DNA of 50,277 nt from the NCBI GenBank assembly GCA_900554535.1, contig USIA01000002.1, positions 1-50,277 of the forward strand, read 5' to 3'. Every line of letters starts with the position of its first letter. Position 1 is the first letter of the stretch. This document shows, piece by piece, positions 17,347 through 25,434 of the stretch. Made by a program: the position numbers and the translations under genes. Origin of the DNA: an uncultured Oscillospiraceae bacterium. GTDB lineage: Bacteria > Bacillota > Clostridia > Oscillospirales > Acutalibacteraceae. The notes beneath the pieces are model-generated. The model saw only the letters and a list, made by a program, of their open reading frames with translations, was not told where the DNA came from and ran no database searches.

Positions 17347-18825
17347 ATGGAAGAACATAGCATTTATCAGGATATTGCCGAACGTACAAACGGCGATATT
17401 TATATTGGCGTAGTCGGACCGGTGCGAACGGGCAAGTCCACCTTTATTAAGAAATTCATGGATACTGTCGTGATCCCCAACATCGAGGAGGACGCCAAGA
17501 AAGATCGCGCCGTCGATGAGTTGCCGCAGTCTGCTGCTGGCCGCACCATCATGACGACGGAGCCGAAGTTTATTCCGGAACAAGCCGTCAAGGTCACCAT
17601 TGGCGATACAGCTTCATTTTCCGTACGGCTGATTGACTGCGTCGGCTACATTGTACCCAGTGCGCTGGGTTACATTGAGGACGATGCCCCGCGCATGGTG
17701 ATGACGCCCTGGTTTGATGATCCGGTGCCATTTAATATGGCTGCTGAAATTGGAACCAAAAAGGTCATCACTGAGCACAGCACCATCGGCTTGGTCGTCA
17801 CTACCGACGGCACCATCAGCGATATTCCGCGTGAGGAATACGAGGAGGCGGAGGAGCGCGTCATTAACGAACTCAAGGAGATCCAAAAGCCGTTTATCGT
17901 GTTGCTCAATTCCGCCGATCCAGCTGCACCCGAAACACAGGCGCTTGCAGAAAAGCTGGAACAGCAATATGCGGTTTCGGTCATGCCGGTCAACTGCCTG
18001 GAACTTACCGAGCAGGAGATTCGAGAGATTCTTTCCAAAGTCCTGTTTGAGTTCCCCGTGCAGGAAATCCGTGTGGAAATGCCGCATTGGATCACTTCCT
18101 TGGAAAAAGAGCACTGGCTGCGCGCAGCGGTCTACAGTGCCATCCGGGAAAGCGCAGCCAACGTGACGCGTATCCGGGAGATTGCCGCGATGACTGAAAA
18201 AATTGCAGCCTGCGAATATGTGGAGAACGCTGGGGCCACCACCATTGACCTCGGTACCGGCAAGGCGCGGATCCGCGTCAACTTGCAGCATACGTTGTTT
18301 TATCAGGTGCTGGGGGAAAAGACAGGGCTTACCATTGCCGACGAAGGCGATCTGCTCGACTGTATGCTGCGCTTTTCGGCAATGCAGAAGGAATATGACA
18401 AGATCCGGGATGCCTACCACAGCGTGCAGGAAACTGGCTATGGCATTGTGATGCCCGGAGTTGATGAGCTGACGCTGGAGGAGCCGAAGATTATCCGCCA
18501 GAGTGGGAAATACGGCATCCGGCTCAAGGCACGCGCCCCGTCCATTCATATGATGAAAACACAAATCACCACCGAGATTACGCCAATCGTCGGTTCAGAG
18601 GCGCAAAGCGAAGAGCTGGTCGGCTATCTGCTCAAGGAATTTGAGGAGGACCCGGCGAAAATTTGGGAATCGAATATCTTTGGCAAGAGTCTGCATGAGC
18701 TTGTCAATGAGGGCATGCACAATAAACTCTACCGCATGCCGCAGGATGCCCGCGAAAAAGTGCGGGAGACCATCGAACGAATTATCAACGACGGCTGCAA
18801 CGGCCTGATTTGCATTATTCTTTAA
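17347..18825 (+). CDS. spoIVA: Stage IV sporulation protein A, spore-coat ATPase
   Basis: 492 aa from ATG 17347, six bases after AGGAGGG; an ATG 21 bases upstream lies before that site. SpoIVA uses ATP to polymerise on the forespore surface and forms the base of the coat, anchored by SpoVM. Visible are the start MEEHSIYQDIAERTNGDIYI, Walker A GPVRTGKST (about residues 24-32), the DCVGYIVP switch region and the C-terminal block ending CNGLICIIL. Length and domain content are normal. A terminator follows. Confidence 0.98.
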   Translation: MEEHSIYQDIAERTNGDIYIGVVGPVRTGKSTFIKKFMDTVVIPNIEEDAKKDRAVDELPQSAAGRTIMTTEPKFIPEQAVKVTIGDTASFSVRLIDCVGYIVPSALGYIEDDAPRMVMTPWFDDPVPFNMAAEIGTKKVITEHSTIGLVVTTDGTISDIPREEYEEAEERVINELKEIQKPFIVLLNSADPAAPETQALAEKLEQQYAVSVMPVNCLELTEQEIREILSKVLFEFPVQEIRVEMPHWITSLEKEHWLRAAVYSAIRESAANVTRIREIAAMTEKIAACEYVENAGATTIDLGTGKARIRVNLQHTLFYQVLGEKTGLTIADEGDLLDCMLRFSAMQKEYDKIRDAYHSVQETGYGIVMPGVDELTLEEPKIIRQSGKYGIRLKARAPSIHMMKTQITTEITPIVGSEAQSEELVGYLLKEFEEDPAKIWESNIFGKSLHELVNEGMHNKLYRMPQDAREKVRETIERIINDGCNGLICIIL

Positions 18826-18856
18826 AAGTAAACGACATAAGAACAGCAGCGTTTTT

Positions 18857-18896
18857 CGGGCGTCTGGGCAGAAATTGCACGGACGTCCGATTTTTC
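18857..18896 (+). terminator. Intrinsic terminator after spoIVA
   Basis: An 8-bp stem with one G-U pair (18857-18864 with 18882-18889) is followed by TTTTT. The -35 of the next promoter begins right after the T run. Confidence 0.75.
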
Positions 18897-18925
18897 TTGC
18901 ATTTCCCCCAAAAACCAGATATAAT
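18897..18925 (+). promoter_or_regulatory. SigmaA-type promoter for nfnAB
   Basis: TTGCAT (18897-18902) and a perfect TATAAT (18920-18925) are 17 bases apart, some 80 bases before the nfnA start. Confidence 0.8.
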
Positions 18926-19005
18926 TGCTTTATTATGTGTTGGGCGGCAGAGCACGCCTTGCTTGCCATTTTATCAGTGAAACTATTGGATTGGAGCGTA
19001 TTTTC

Positions 19006-19854
19006 ATGTATAAGATCGTTGAAAAACGCAAACTGAATGACTCCATGACGCTGATGGTTGTGGATGCGCCGTTTATTGCCAAAAAGGCACAGGCCGGCCA
19101 GTTTATCATTTTGCGCGTGGACGAAGTCGGCGAGCGCATTCCGCTTACCGTGGCGGATTACGACCGGGAAAAGGGAACCGTGACCATTATCTATCAGATT
19201 GTCGGCCAGACAACCATGAAGCTTGACCAGCTGCAGGTTGGGGATTCGATCCTCGACTTCATTGGCCCGCTGGGCAAACCCAGCCAGCTGGAGGGGTATC
19301 ATCGCGCGGCAGTGATCGGCGGCGGCGCGGGTTGTGCCATTGCATGGCCTCAGGCAAAGGCACTGCGCAACCTGGGCTGCAAGGTCGATATGATTGCGGG
19401 CTTCCGCAACAAAGACCTCATCATACTCGAGGACGAGATGCGTGCGGCGAGCGACCATCTCTATCTGATGACGGATGACGGCAGCAACGGGAACAAGGGC
19501 TTTACCACGACGGCGCTGCAGGAGAATCTCAACAATGGCGCCGGTTATGATCTGGTGGTGGCGATTGGACCGCTGGTGATGATGCGCGCTGTTGTGGGCG
19601 TGACAAAGCCCCTGGGGATCAAGACAATCGTCAGCATGAATCCGATCATGATAGATGGTACGGGCATGTGCGGTGGATGCCGCCTGACGGTCGGAGGCAA
19701 AACGAAGTTTGCCTGCGTGGACGGGCCGGATTTTGACGGCTTTGAGGTGGACTTCGATGAGGCTATCAAACGTGGCCGGACATATTTTGATCAGGAACGC
19801 GCCGCAGCGAGAGAAGAAAGCTGCCGGCTGATGGAGGGTGCTAAAAATGCCTAA
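19006..19854 (+). CDS. nfnA: NfnA-type small subunit of NADH-dependent ferredoxin:NADP+ oxidoreductase
   Basis: 282 aa from ATG 19006, nine bases after GGAG. An FAD-binding ferredoxin-reductase fold (PLTVADYDREKGTVTIIYQIVG) is followed by an NAD-binding domain (IGGGAGCAIAWPQAKAL). A C-terminal [2Fe-2S] site shows DGTGMCGGCRLTVGGKTKFACVDG. With the overlapping downstream gene it forms the two-subunit enzyme known as NfnAB (also annotated as sulfide dehydrogenase or glutamate synthase small subunit type). In anaerobes NfnAB couples NADH and reduced ferredoxin oxidation to NADP reduction by flavin-based bifurcation. Confidence 0.9.
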   Translation: MYKIVEKRKLNDSMTLMVVDAPFIAKKAQAGQFIILRVDEVGERIPLTVADYDREKGTVTIIYQIVGQTTMKLDQLQVGDSILDFIGPLGKPSQLEGYHRAAVIGGGAGCAIAWPQAKALRNLGCKVDMIAGFRNKDLIILEDEMRAASDHLYLMTDDGSNGNKGFTTTALQENLNNGAGYDLVVAIGPLVMMRAVVGVTKPLGIKTIVSMNPIMIDGTGMCGGCRLTVGGKTKFACVDGPDFDGFEVDFDEAIKRGRTYFDQERAAAREESCRLMEGAKNA

Positions 19855-21238
19855 TATGCAGAAAGAAAAGACGCCGATGCCTGCACAGGCGCCGGAGGTC
19901 CGCAATCATAATTTTGAGGAAGTGGCGCTGGGATATACCGCTGAGATGGCGAAAAATGAGGCGGCGCGCTGCCTGAATTGCAAAAATAGGCCTTGTATGG
20001 AAGGCTGCCCGGTCGGCGTGCACATTCCGGAATTCATCGGACATGTTGCCAAGGGCGAATTTGACGAGGCGTTCAAAACCATCAAGCTGACCAATTCTTT
20101 GCCGGCTGTCTGCGGGCGCGTCTGCCCGCAGGAGAAGCAGTGCGAAAGCCGGTGCGTGCGTGGTATCAAGGGCGAGCCGGTCGGCATTGGCCGTTTGGAG
20201 CGTTTTGTCGCGGATTGGCACATGCAGCATGGCGGGGACACGGCGGCAAAAGTACCTTCCAATGGCCATAAAGTCGCGATCGTTGGCGCTGGCCCGGCCG
20301 GCTTGACCTGTGCCGGCGACCTCGCGGCAAAAGGATACGACGTGACGGTGTTTGAAGCGCTGCATGTGGCGGGCGGCGTTTTGATGTATGGCATCCCGCA
20401 GTTCCGTCTCCCCAAGGAAATTGTACAGAAGGAGATTGATGCACTGAAAGCACAGGGCGTCACAATCAACACTGACATGGTGATCGGCAAAGTGCTTGAA
20501 ATTGACGAGCTGTTTGATATGGGTTATGAGGCGATTTTTGTCGGTACAGGCGCGGGACTGCCAAACTTTATGAATATTCCCGGCGAAGGCCTGGTCGGCA
20601 CCTATTCGGCCAACGAGTTTCTAACCCGCGTCAATCTGATGAAAGCGTATAAGCCTGAGTACGATACGCCGATTTTGAAGGTGAATAAGGTCGCGGTTGT
20701 GGGCGGCGGCAACGTCACGATGGACGCCGCGCGTACGGCGTTGCGGCTTGGCGCGGAGGAAGTCCATGTGGTTTACCGCCGCTCGGAGGAAGAGATGCCC
20801 GCACGCCGCGAAGAAGTGGAGCACGCCAAGGAAGAGGGTGTCATTTTTGACCTGCTGACCAATCCGGTCTGTATCCATGGCGACGAAAATGGCCGCGTCA
20901 ACGCGATCGAATGTGTTAAGATGCAGCTCGGCGAGCCGGATGCCTCCGGCCGCCGCCGCCCGATAGCGATCGAGGGAAGCAATTTCCAGATGCCGGTGGA
21001 TTGTGTGGTTATGGCCATTGGCAACAGCCCCAATCCGTTGATCCGCAGCACAACCAAAGGTCTGGAAGCCAACCGCAAGGGCTGCATTGTTGTCGATGAG
21101 GAGACGATGCAGACGACTCGCAAGGGGGTTTACGCTGCTGGTGACGCAGTTTCCGGCGCTGCGACGGTCATTCTGGCCATGGGCGGCGGCAAGAAGGCCG
21201 CGGCTTCCATTGATGCTTATATTCAAAGTCAGCAATAA
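19847..21238 (+). CDS. nfnB: NfnB-type large subunit (NADPH-dependent, FAD/4Fe-4S oxidoreductase)
   Basis: 463 aa from ATG 19847, eight bases after GGAGGG and overlapping nfnA by 8 bases. The N-terminal region binds two [4Fe-4S] clusters: CLNCKNRPCMEGCP and CGRVCPQEKQCESRC. An FAD domain (IVGAGPAGLTCAGDLAAKGYDVTVFEA) and an NADP domain (VVGGGNVTMDAARTALRLGAEEVHVVYRR) follow, as in the GltD-like family. The coupled nfnA gene favours the bifurcating NfnAB enzyme over a glutamate synthase small subunit, since no gltB is present. Confidence 0.92.
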   Translation: MPNMQKEKTPMPAQAPEVRNHNFEEVALGYTAEMAKNEAARCLNCKNRPCMEGCPVGVHIPEFIGHVAKGEFDEAFKTIKLTNSLPAVCGRVCPQEKQCESRCVRGIKGEPVGIGRLERFVADWHMQHGGDTAAKVPSNGHKVAIVGAGPAGLTCAGDLAAKGYDVTVFEALHVAGGVLMYGIPQFRLPKEIVQKEIDALKAQGVTINTDMVIGKVLEIDELFDMGYEAIFVGTGAGLPNFMNIPGEGLVGTYSANEFLTRVNLMKAYKPEYDTPILKVNKVAVVGGGNVTMDAARTALRLGAEEVHVVYRRSEEEMPARREEVEHAKEEGVIFDLLTNPVCIHGDENGRVNAIECVKMQLGEPDASGRRRPIAIEGSNFQMPVDCVVMAIGNSPNPLIRSTTKGLEANRKGCIVVDEETMQTTRKGVYAAGDAVSGAATVILAMGGGKKAAASIDAYIQSQQ

Positions 21239-21274
21239 TCAGCAATCAAACAAACTTTCTATTCCATTTTCCGG

Positions 21275-21304
21275 TCCCCGGCTTTCATCAGCCGGGGATT
21301 TTTT
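21275..21304 (+). terminator. Intrinsic terminator after nfnAB
   Basis: A 9-bp perfect stem (21275-21283 with 21290-21298) with a TTCATC loop leads into six T residues. Confidence 0.92.
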
Positions 21305-21376
21305 CATTCGGTGCTAAAGAAATCCTGTTGCTGCATAAAATTGATCATGGAAGTTTTGGAGAGGATGTGTTGATAG

Positions 21377-21664
21377 ATGGAACAGCAAAATTGGAAGGCA
21401 CCGGCGAATCCAGAAGAGAAATCCCCGGAAACGGAAAAGCCCTATCTCTGGCGTGTGCGGTGGATTATCTGTGCAGTAGTGCTGGCGGCGGCGTTGCTGC
21501 TGCGCTTTACTTTTGGTGGTACGATCTATGAACAGGTGCACGCCTGGTATACTGACCAGATACAGCATGTGGTGTTGCCACAGTCGTCTATTGACGGTAT
21601 CCAGGAGAAAATTATTGAATTGTTTCCGGTCAGCAGTGCACCGCAGGCCAGCAGCAAGCCATGA
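21377..21664 (+). CDS. Small single-pass membrane protein, SpoIVFA-like by position
   Basis: 95 aa. A charged, Pro/Glu-rich cytosolic N terminus of about 26 residues precedes one membrane helix (WIICAVVLAAALLLRF). A short outer domain of about 50 residues follows (YEQVHAWYTDQIQ through a Ser/Ala/Pro tail). The next gene, overlapping by 4 bases, encodes a SpoIVFB-like M50 protease. In Bacillus the same slot is held by SpoIVFA, a longer protein with one membrane helix and an M23-like domain. Here that domain is absent. The assignment rests on topology and gene order, not on sequence similarity. A CATAAAAT at 21334-21341 resembles a SigE -10 but has no convincing -35. Confidence 0.65.
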   Translation: MEQQNWKAPANPEEKSPETEKPYLWRVRWIICAVVLAAALLLRFTFGGTIYEQVHAWYTDQIQHVVLPQSSIDGIQEKIIELFPVSSAPQASSKP

Positions 21665-22269
21665 AGCTACGCTGCGGCCACTGCCAGGTGCAGATGACAG
21701 TTCCTTTTTTTGCACTGGTTGCCTTCCTGTTGTTGGCAGATCCTTCCGGAACAGCGGCCTGTGGAATCCTTGCAGCCCTGTTGCACGAACTGGGGCATCT
21801 ATGCGCGATGCATCTGGAGCGCCGCCCTGTCCAAGCGGTGCGCCTGACTGCCTTTGGCGCCGAAATCCGCGCGCAGGCGTGTGAAGGCGCTTATTGGCGA
21901 GATGCCTGCGTGTTTTTGGCGGGACCTGCGGTGAATTTCATTTTGTTTGCACTCCTTTCCATGCACGCCAGGGCTTTCACGCAGCCGCAGATGCTCCACG
22001 TGTTTGCGGTTGCAAATGGCCTGTTGGGCGCCTGCAATCTGTTGCCCGTCGAACCCCTGGATGGCGGCCAGGCGCTGCTTTGCGCGTTGCAAGAAAAGCT
22101 GCCGCGTGCAAAGGCAGTCCGTGTCGTGCAGATTACCTCCTTTTTGACGATTGTGCCACTGGCAGTGCTGGGGTTGCTGACGCTGTTTCGTTCCCGCTGG
22201 AATTTTACGTTGTTGCTGATGGCTGTCTATCTGTTGTTTTTGCTGATGTGCAAGCCGAACCGCGCTTGA
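21661..22269 (+). CDS. M50 site-2-type membrane metalloprotease (SpoIVFB-like)
   Basis: 202 aa with about five or six hydrophobic segments. The zinc motif HELGH lies at about residues 42-46 and the second metal motif is NLLPVEPLDGGQAL, both diagnostic for intramembrane M50 proteases. SpoIVFB in Bacillus cleaves pro-SigK in the mother cell, and that is the likely role here given the small membrane partner just upstream. Another M50 substrate is possible because no sigK is in view. The last bases of the gene contain the -35 element of the next promoter. Confidence 0.85.
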   Translation: MKLRCGHCQVQMTVPFFALVAFLLLADPSGTAACGILAALLHELGHLCAMHLERRPVQAVRLTAFGAEIRAQACEGAYWRDACVFLAGPAVNFILFALLSMHARAFTQPQMLHVFAVANGLLGACNLLPVEPLDGGQALLCALQEKLPRAKAVRVVQITSFLTIVPLAVLGLLTLFRSRWNFTLLLMAVYLLFLLMCKPNRA

Positions 22270-22294
22270 AAAGAAAGCCAAAACAGAGTATAAT
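22266..22294 (+). promoter_or_regulatory. SigmaA-type promoter for the radical-SAM/DUF2344 pair
   Basis: TTGAAA (22266-22271) overlaps the stop region of the protease gene and lies 17 bases before a perfect TATAAT (22289-22294). Transcription would start near 22301, so the 5' leader before the next gene is only about 25 bases. Confidence 0.85.
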
Positions 22295-22324
22295 AAGCTA
22301 ATTTGAAATGCAGGAGGGCTTGCC

Positions 22325-24166
22325 ATCAAAGCGGAAATCGAAGCGCTGCTGCCGCATGTGCAGAAGCCGGGACGTTATGTGGGAAAAGAATTAAATAGTA
22401 TTGAAAAAAACTTGCAGGATGTGGAGGTCAGATTCGCATTTTGCTTTCCAGATACCTATGAAGTGGGGATGTCCCACTTGGGCATGAAGATTTTATACGG
22501 GGCGCTGAATGCCGAACCCTGGCTGTGGTGTGAACGCGTTTTTGCGCCCTGGTTTGATATGGAGGAGGCGCTGCGCAAAGCAGGCCTGCCGCTGTATGCA
22601 TTGGAAAGTGGCGACAGTGTAGGGGATTTTGATATCATCGGATTTACGCTGCAATATGAGCTGTCCTATACCAATGTGCTCAATATGCTGGATCTGGCGG
22701 GGGTACCACTGCTTTCGAAGGATCGCAAAGCCCTGAAAAATCTGGTGGTGGCGGGCGGCCCCTGCGTCTGCAATTGTGAGCCCCTGGCGGATTTTGTGGA
22801 TCTGTTTTTCCTCGGTGAGGGGGAAGAGGTCGATTTGGAGGTCTGCAAGCTTTACCGAGACTGCAAACGGGCGGGCGTTTCCAAAGAACAATTCTTGGAG
22901 CGGGCGGTGCAGATCCCCGGCGTCTATGTGCCCGCCTTTTACGATGTATCCTATCATCCGGACGGAACGGTTGCCGCCATCACTCCGACGCATGGCGCAC
23001 CCGCGCGCGTCAAAAAGCGCGTGATCATGGATTTGGACAAGGCCTATTATCCGGACCGTTTTGTGGTGCCCTATATTGAAATTGTCCACGACCGTGCGGT
23101 GCAGGAAGTGTTCCGCGGGTGCATCCGCGGATGCCGGTTCTGTCAAGCAGGGTTTCTGTACCGCCCAGTGCGTGAAAAATCGCCGGAGGTCATTAACCGC
23201 CAGTGCCGCGCTCTGTGTGAGAATACCGGATATGACGAGGTCTCCCTCTCTTCGTTGAGCACCAGCGATTATAGCCAGCTCAATCCGCTGTTGGACGAGC
23301 TGCTGACCTGGTCCAAGCCGGAAAAGACAAGTATTTCTCTGCCGAGCCTTCGCGTGGATGGCTTCCAAAGCGAGGTGCTCGACAAGATCAAAACCGTCCG
23401 GCGCAGCGGCCTGACCTTTGCTCCGGAAGCGGGAACGCAGCGGCTGCGCAATGTCATTAATAAAAATGTCACAGAAGCACAACTGCGCGAGACGGTCACC
23501 AAAGCGTTTCAGGGCGGCTGGACGACGGTCAAGCTCTATTTTATGATCGGCCTGCCGACGGAGACACTCGAAGATGTCCGCGGCATTGCAGAATTGGGCC
23601 AGATGGTGGTGGACACCTACTATGCTTGTAAGGACAAGCCGCGCGGCAAGGGTTTGAAGGTTACGTTGAGCGCCTCAGCGTTTATTCCCAAACCGTTTAC
23701 GCCGTTTCAGTGGGAACCACAGGACACCATGGAGCAGATGCGCGCAAAACAGATGGCCCTGGTGCATGCGGTGAAAACCCGGAAGATTTCGGTCAATTGG
23801 CACGACGCCTCTACCAGTTTTGTGGAAGCGGTTTTCGCCCGCGGCGACCGCCGCCTGGGAAAGGCCCTTCTGGAGGCGCACTGCCGCGGCTGCAAAATGG
23901 ATGGTTGGGCGGATGGATTTTCACTGGAAAAGTGGCTGTCCGTTTTTCGTGACTGTGGCATTGACCCGGCGTTTTATGCGAACCGCCGCCGTTCCTTTGA
24001 CGAGATTTTGCCATGGGACCACATGGATTATGGCGTCAGCAAGGCATTTTTCATCCGGGAATGCAAGCGGGCTTATGAAGCCCAAACGACGCCCAACTGC
24101 CGCGAAGCGTGTTCTGCCTGCGGGGCAGCGCAGTTCGGAGGGGGAATCTGCTATGCACAGCGTTAG
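22325..24166 (+). CDS. TIGR03960 family B12-binding/radical SAM protein
   Basis: 613 aa if initiated at ATC 22325; 602 aa from GTG 22358. I chose ATC because a strong AGGAGGG (22312-22318) lies six bases before it and nothing like a ribosome binding site precedes the GTG. Family members also carry about a dozen residues before the conserved QKPGRYVGKELNS block, which this start supplies. The frame is closed by TGA at 22304, so no ATG or TTG start is possible. An N-terminal cobalamin-binding-like region precedes the radical-SAM domain with CIRGCRFCQAGF. The product is probably an RNA-modifying or similar enzyme; the reaction is unknown. Its neighbour DUF2344 is its usual partner. Confidence 0.9.
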   Translation: MKAEIEALLPHVQKPGRYVGKELNSIEKNLQDVEVRFAFCFPDTYEVGMSHLGMKILYGALNAEPWLWCERVFAPWFDMEEALRKAGLPLYALESGDSVGDFDIIGFTLQYELSYTNVLNMLDLAGVPLLSKDRKALKNLVVAGGPCVCNCEPLADFVDLFFLGEGEEVDLEVCKLYRDCKRAGVSKEQFLERAVQIPGVYVPAFYDVSYHPDGTVAAITPTHGAPARVKKRVIMDLDKAYYPDRFVVPYIEIVHDRAVQEVFRGCIRGCRFCQAGFLYRPVREKSPEVINRQCRALCENTGYDEVSLSSLSTSDYSQLNPLLDELLTWSKPEKTSISLPSLRVDGFQSEVLDKIKTVRRSGLTFAPEAGTQRLRNVINKNVTEAQLRETVTKAFQGGWTTVKLYFMIGLPTETLEDVRGIAELGQMVVDTYYACKDKPRGKGLKVTLSASAFIPKPFTPFQWEPQDTMEQMRAKQMALVHAVKTRKISVNWHDASTSFVEAVFARGDRRLGKALLEAHCRGCKMDGWADGFSLEKWLSVFRDCGIDPAFYANRRRSFDEILPWDHMDYGVSKAFFIRECKRAYEAQTTPNCREACSACGAAQFGGGICYAQR

Positions 24167-24803
24167 GATCTGGTTCTCGAAAACCGGAAGCGCACGGTAT
24201 ATCTCTCATCTGGATCTGATGCGCTGCATGACGCGCGCAGCGCGGCGCGCAGGCCTGCCAATGTGGTATACGCAAGGGTTTAATTCCCGCGCCTATATGA
24301 CGTTCGCGCTGCCGCTGAGTCTGGGCGTCAGCGGTCTGCGGGAAAGCATGGACCTGCGCCTGGAAGAAGCCCTGCCGAATGAGGAGGTCTGCCGTCGCCT
24401 GGATGCGGCGCTGCCCGCGGATATCCATGTCTTTGATGCAACAGACCCGGTCATGAAACCAGGCGCCATCGCTTACGCAACCTATATTCTCCGAATTCCC
24501 ACAAAGCATCCACAAGCCCTGGCGCAGGCAATCCGGGAATTATTTGCCCGCGACCCGCTGCCGGTCGAAAAGAGATCCAAACATGGGCCGTTGGAGATGA
24601 ACCTGCACCCGGAACTTGATCAAACGACCGTGGCGGCTGAGCCGGAAGCAGTGCGCGTGGATGCGATGCTTGCGGCTGGCGGAGATTTTAATCTCAATCC
24701 CACGCTGTTGGTCGACTGCATCACCCGGTATTTGGGTGAGCTGCCCACAGTTTCGATCACACGTACGGGCCTGTGGACTGCCGATCAAAAGCCGTTTGCC
24801 TGA
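24153..24803 (+). CDS. TIGR03936 family, DUF2344 protein
   Basis: 216 aa from ATG 24153, nine bases after GGAGGGG and overlapping the radical-SAM gene by 14 bases. The start MHSVRIWFSKTGSARYISHLDLMR and the GFNSRAYMTFALPLSLGVSG block match the DUF2344 family. In many bacteria this is fused to, or sits beside, the TIGR03960 radical-SAM protein, so the two probably act on one substrate. Function is unknown. The overlap makes translational coupling likely. Confidence 0.9.
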   Translation: MHSVRIWFSKTGSARYISHLDLMRCMTRAARRAGLPMWYTQGFNSRAYMTFALPLSLGVSGLRESMDLRLEEALPNEEVCRRLDAALPADIHVFDATDPVMKPGAIAYATYILRIPTKHPQALAQAIRELFARDPLPVEKRSKHGPLEMNLHPELDQTTVAAEPEAVRVDAMLAAGGDFNLNPTLLVDCITRYLGELPTVSITRTGLWTADQKPFA

Positions 24804-24828
24804 TTGAAAAACCGAATGCAAAAAACAC

Positions 24829-24857
24829 TTGCCTTTCAGTCGCGATTGTGATAAAAT
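24829..24857 (+). promoter_or_regulatory. SigmaA-type promoter for rplS
   Basis: TTGCCT (24829-24834) and TAAAAT (24852-24857) are 17 bases apart, giving a leader of about 110 bases before rplS. Confidence 0.7.
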
Positions 24858-24879
24858 AGATAAGCATTTGAAATCCGCC

Positions 24880-24966
24880 GGCTCCCGGTGGGCGTCAATG
24901 CCCGGTCAACCGAGACATTGAAGCGGGCAGTCCTCTGCTGATGCATGAATGCCTAAAATTAGGAGG
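24880..24966 (+). ncRNA. Structured rplS 5' leader (candidate L19 leader)
   Basis: The leader between promoter and rplS can fold into a nested hairpin: TCAATG (24895-24900) pairs with CATTGA (24916-24921) around an inner CGGT/ACCG stem. Small GCAG/CTGC and GCAT/ATGC hairpins follow. A final CCTAA/TTAGG stem covers the first bases of the AGGAGG ribosome binding site. Firmicutes are known to carry an L19 autoregulatory leader; whether this one belongs to that family needs a covariance search. Confidence 0.45.
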
Positions 24967-24972
24967 AAAAAC

Positions 24973-25317
24973 ATGGACGCATTGAAGTTGATTGCACAGG
25001 ATTCGATCAAAGAAGAGAAGCCACAGCTGGAAATTGGCGACACTGTCAAGGTCAGCGTGAATATCCGCGAAGGCGACCGCGAACGTATTCAGATGTTCGA
25101 AGGCACCGTCATTGCCCGCAAGGGCTCCGGCGTGAGCGAGACCTTTACGGTTCGCCGCGTATCTTATGGCGTTGGTGTGGAGCGTGTATTTCCGATTCAT
25201 TCTCCCAACGTGAAAAAGGTCGAGGTTGTGCGCAAGGGCCATACCCGCCGCGCAAAGCTCTATTATCTGCGTGACCGCGTCGGTAAGGCTGCAAAGCTGC
25301 GCGAAGTTGTGAAATAA
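24973..25317 (+). CDS. rplS: 50S ribosomal protein L19
   Basis: 114 aa from ATG 24973, seven bases after AGGAGG. Family motifs: GDTVKVSVNIREGDRERIQMFEG, the GSGVSETFTVRRVSYGVGVERVFP block and the HSPNVKKVEVVRKG segment. L19 sits at the interface of the two ribosomal subunits. The gene has its own promoter, leader and terminator, so it is a single-gene unit here, whereas many bacteria keep rplS with rpsP, rimM and trmD. Confidence 0.98.
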   Translation: MDALKLIAQDSIKEEKPQLEIGDTVKVSVNIREGDRERIQMFEGTVIARKGSGVSETFTVRRVSYGVGVERVFPIHSPNVKKVEVVRKGHTRRAKLYYLRDRVGKAAKLREVVK

Positions 25318-25337
25318 GGCAACAGAATACGTGCAGG

Positions 25338-25366
25338 AAAGGGACATGCAGGATGTCCCTTTTTTG
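25338..25366 (+). terminator. Intrinsic terminator after rplS
   Basis: A 10-bp perfect stem (25338-25347 with 25353-25362) is followed by a T run. Confidence 0.9.
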
Positions 25367-25434
25367 TTATCCATAAGATAAAAATGGACTTGATGGCCTT
25401 TGGGGGCCGCAGACGTCGGAAAACGGAGGAAGCG

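Noticed and set aside
18595..19905. 436-codon - strand frame over the spoIVA end and nfnA
   Set aside because: It crosses a terminator and promoter of the other strand and covers conserved coding sequence; no family signal.
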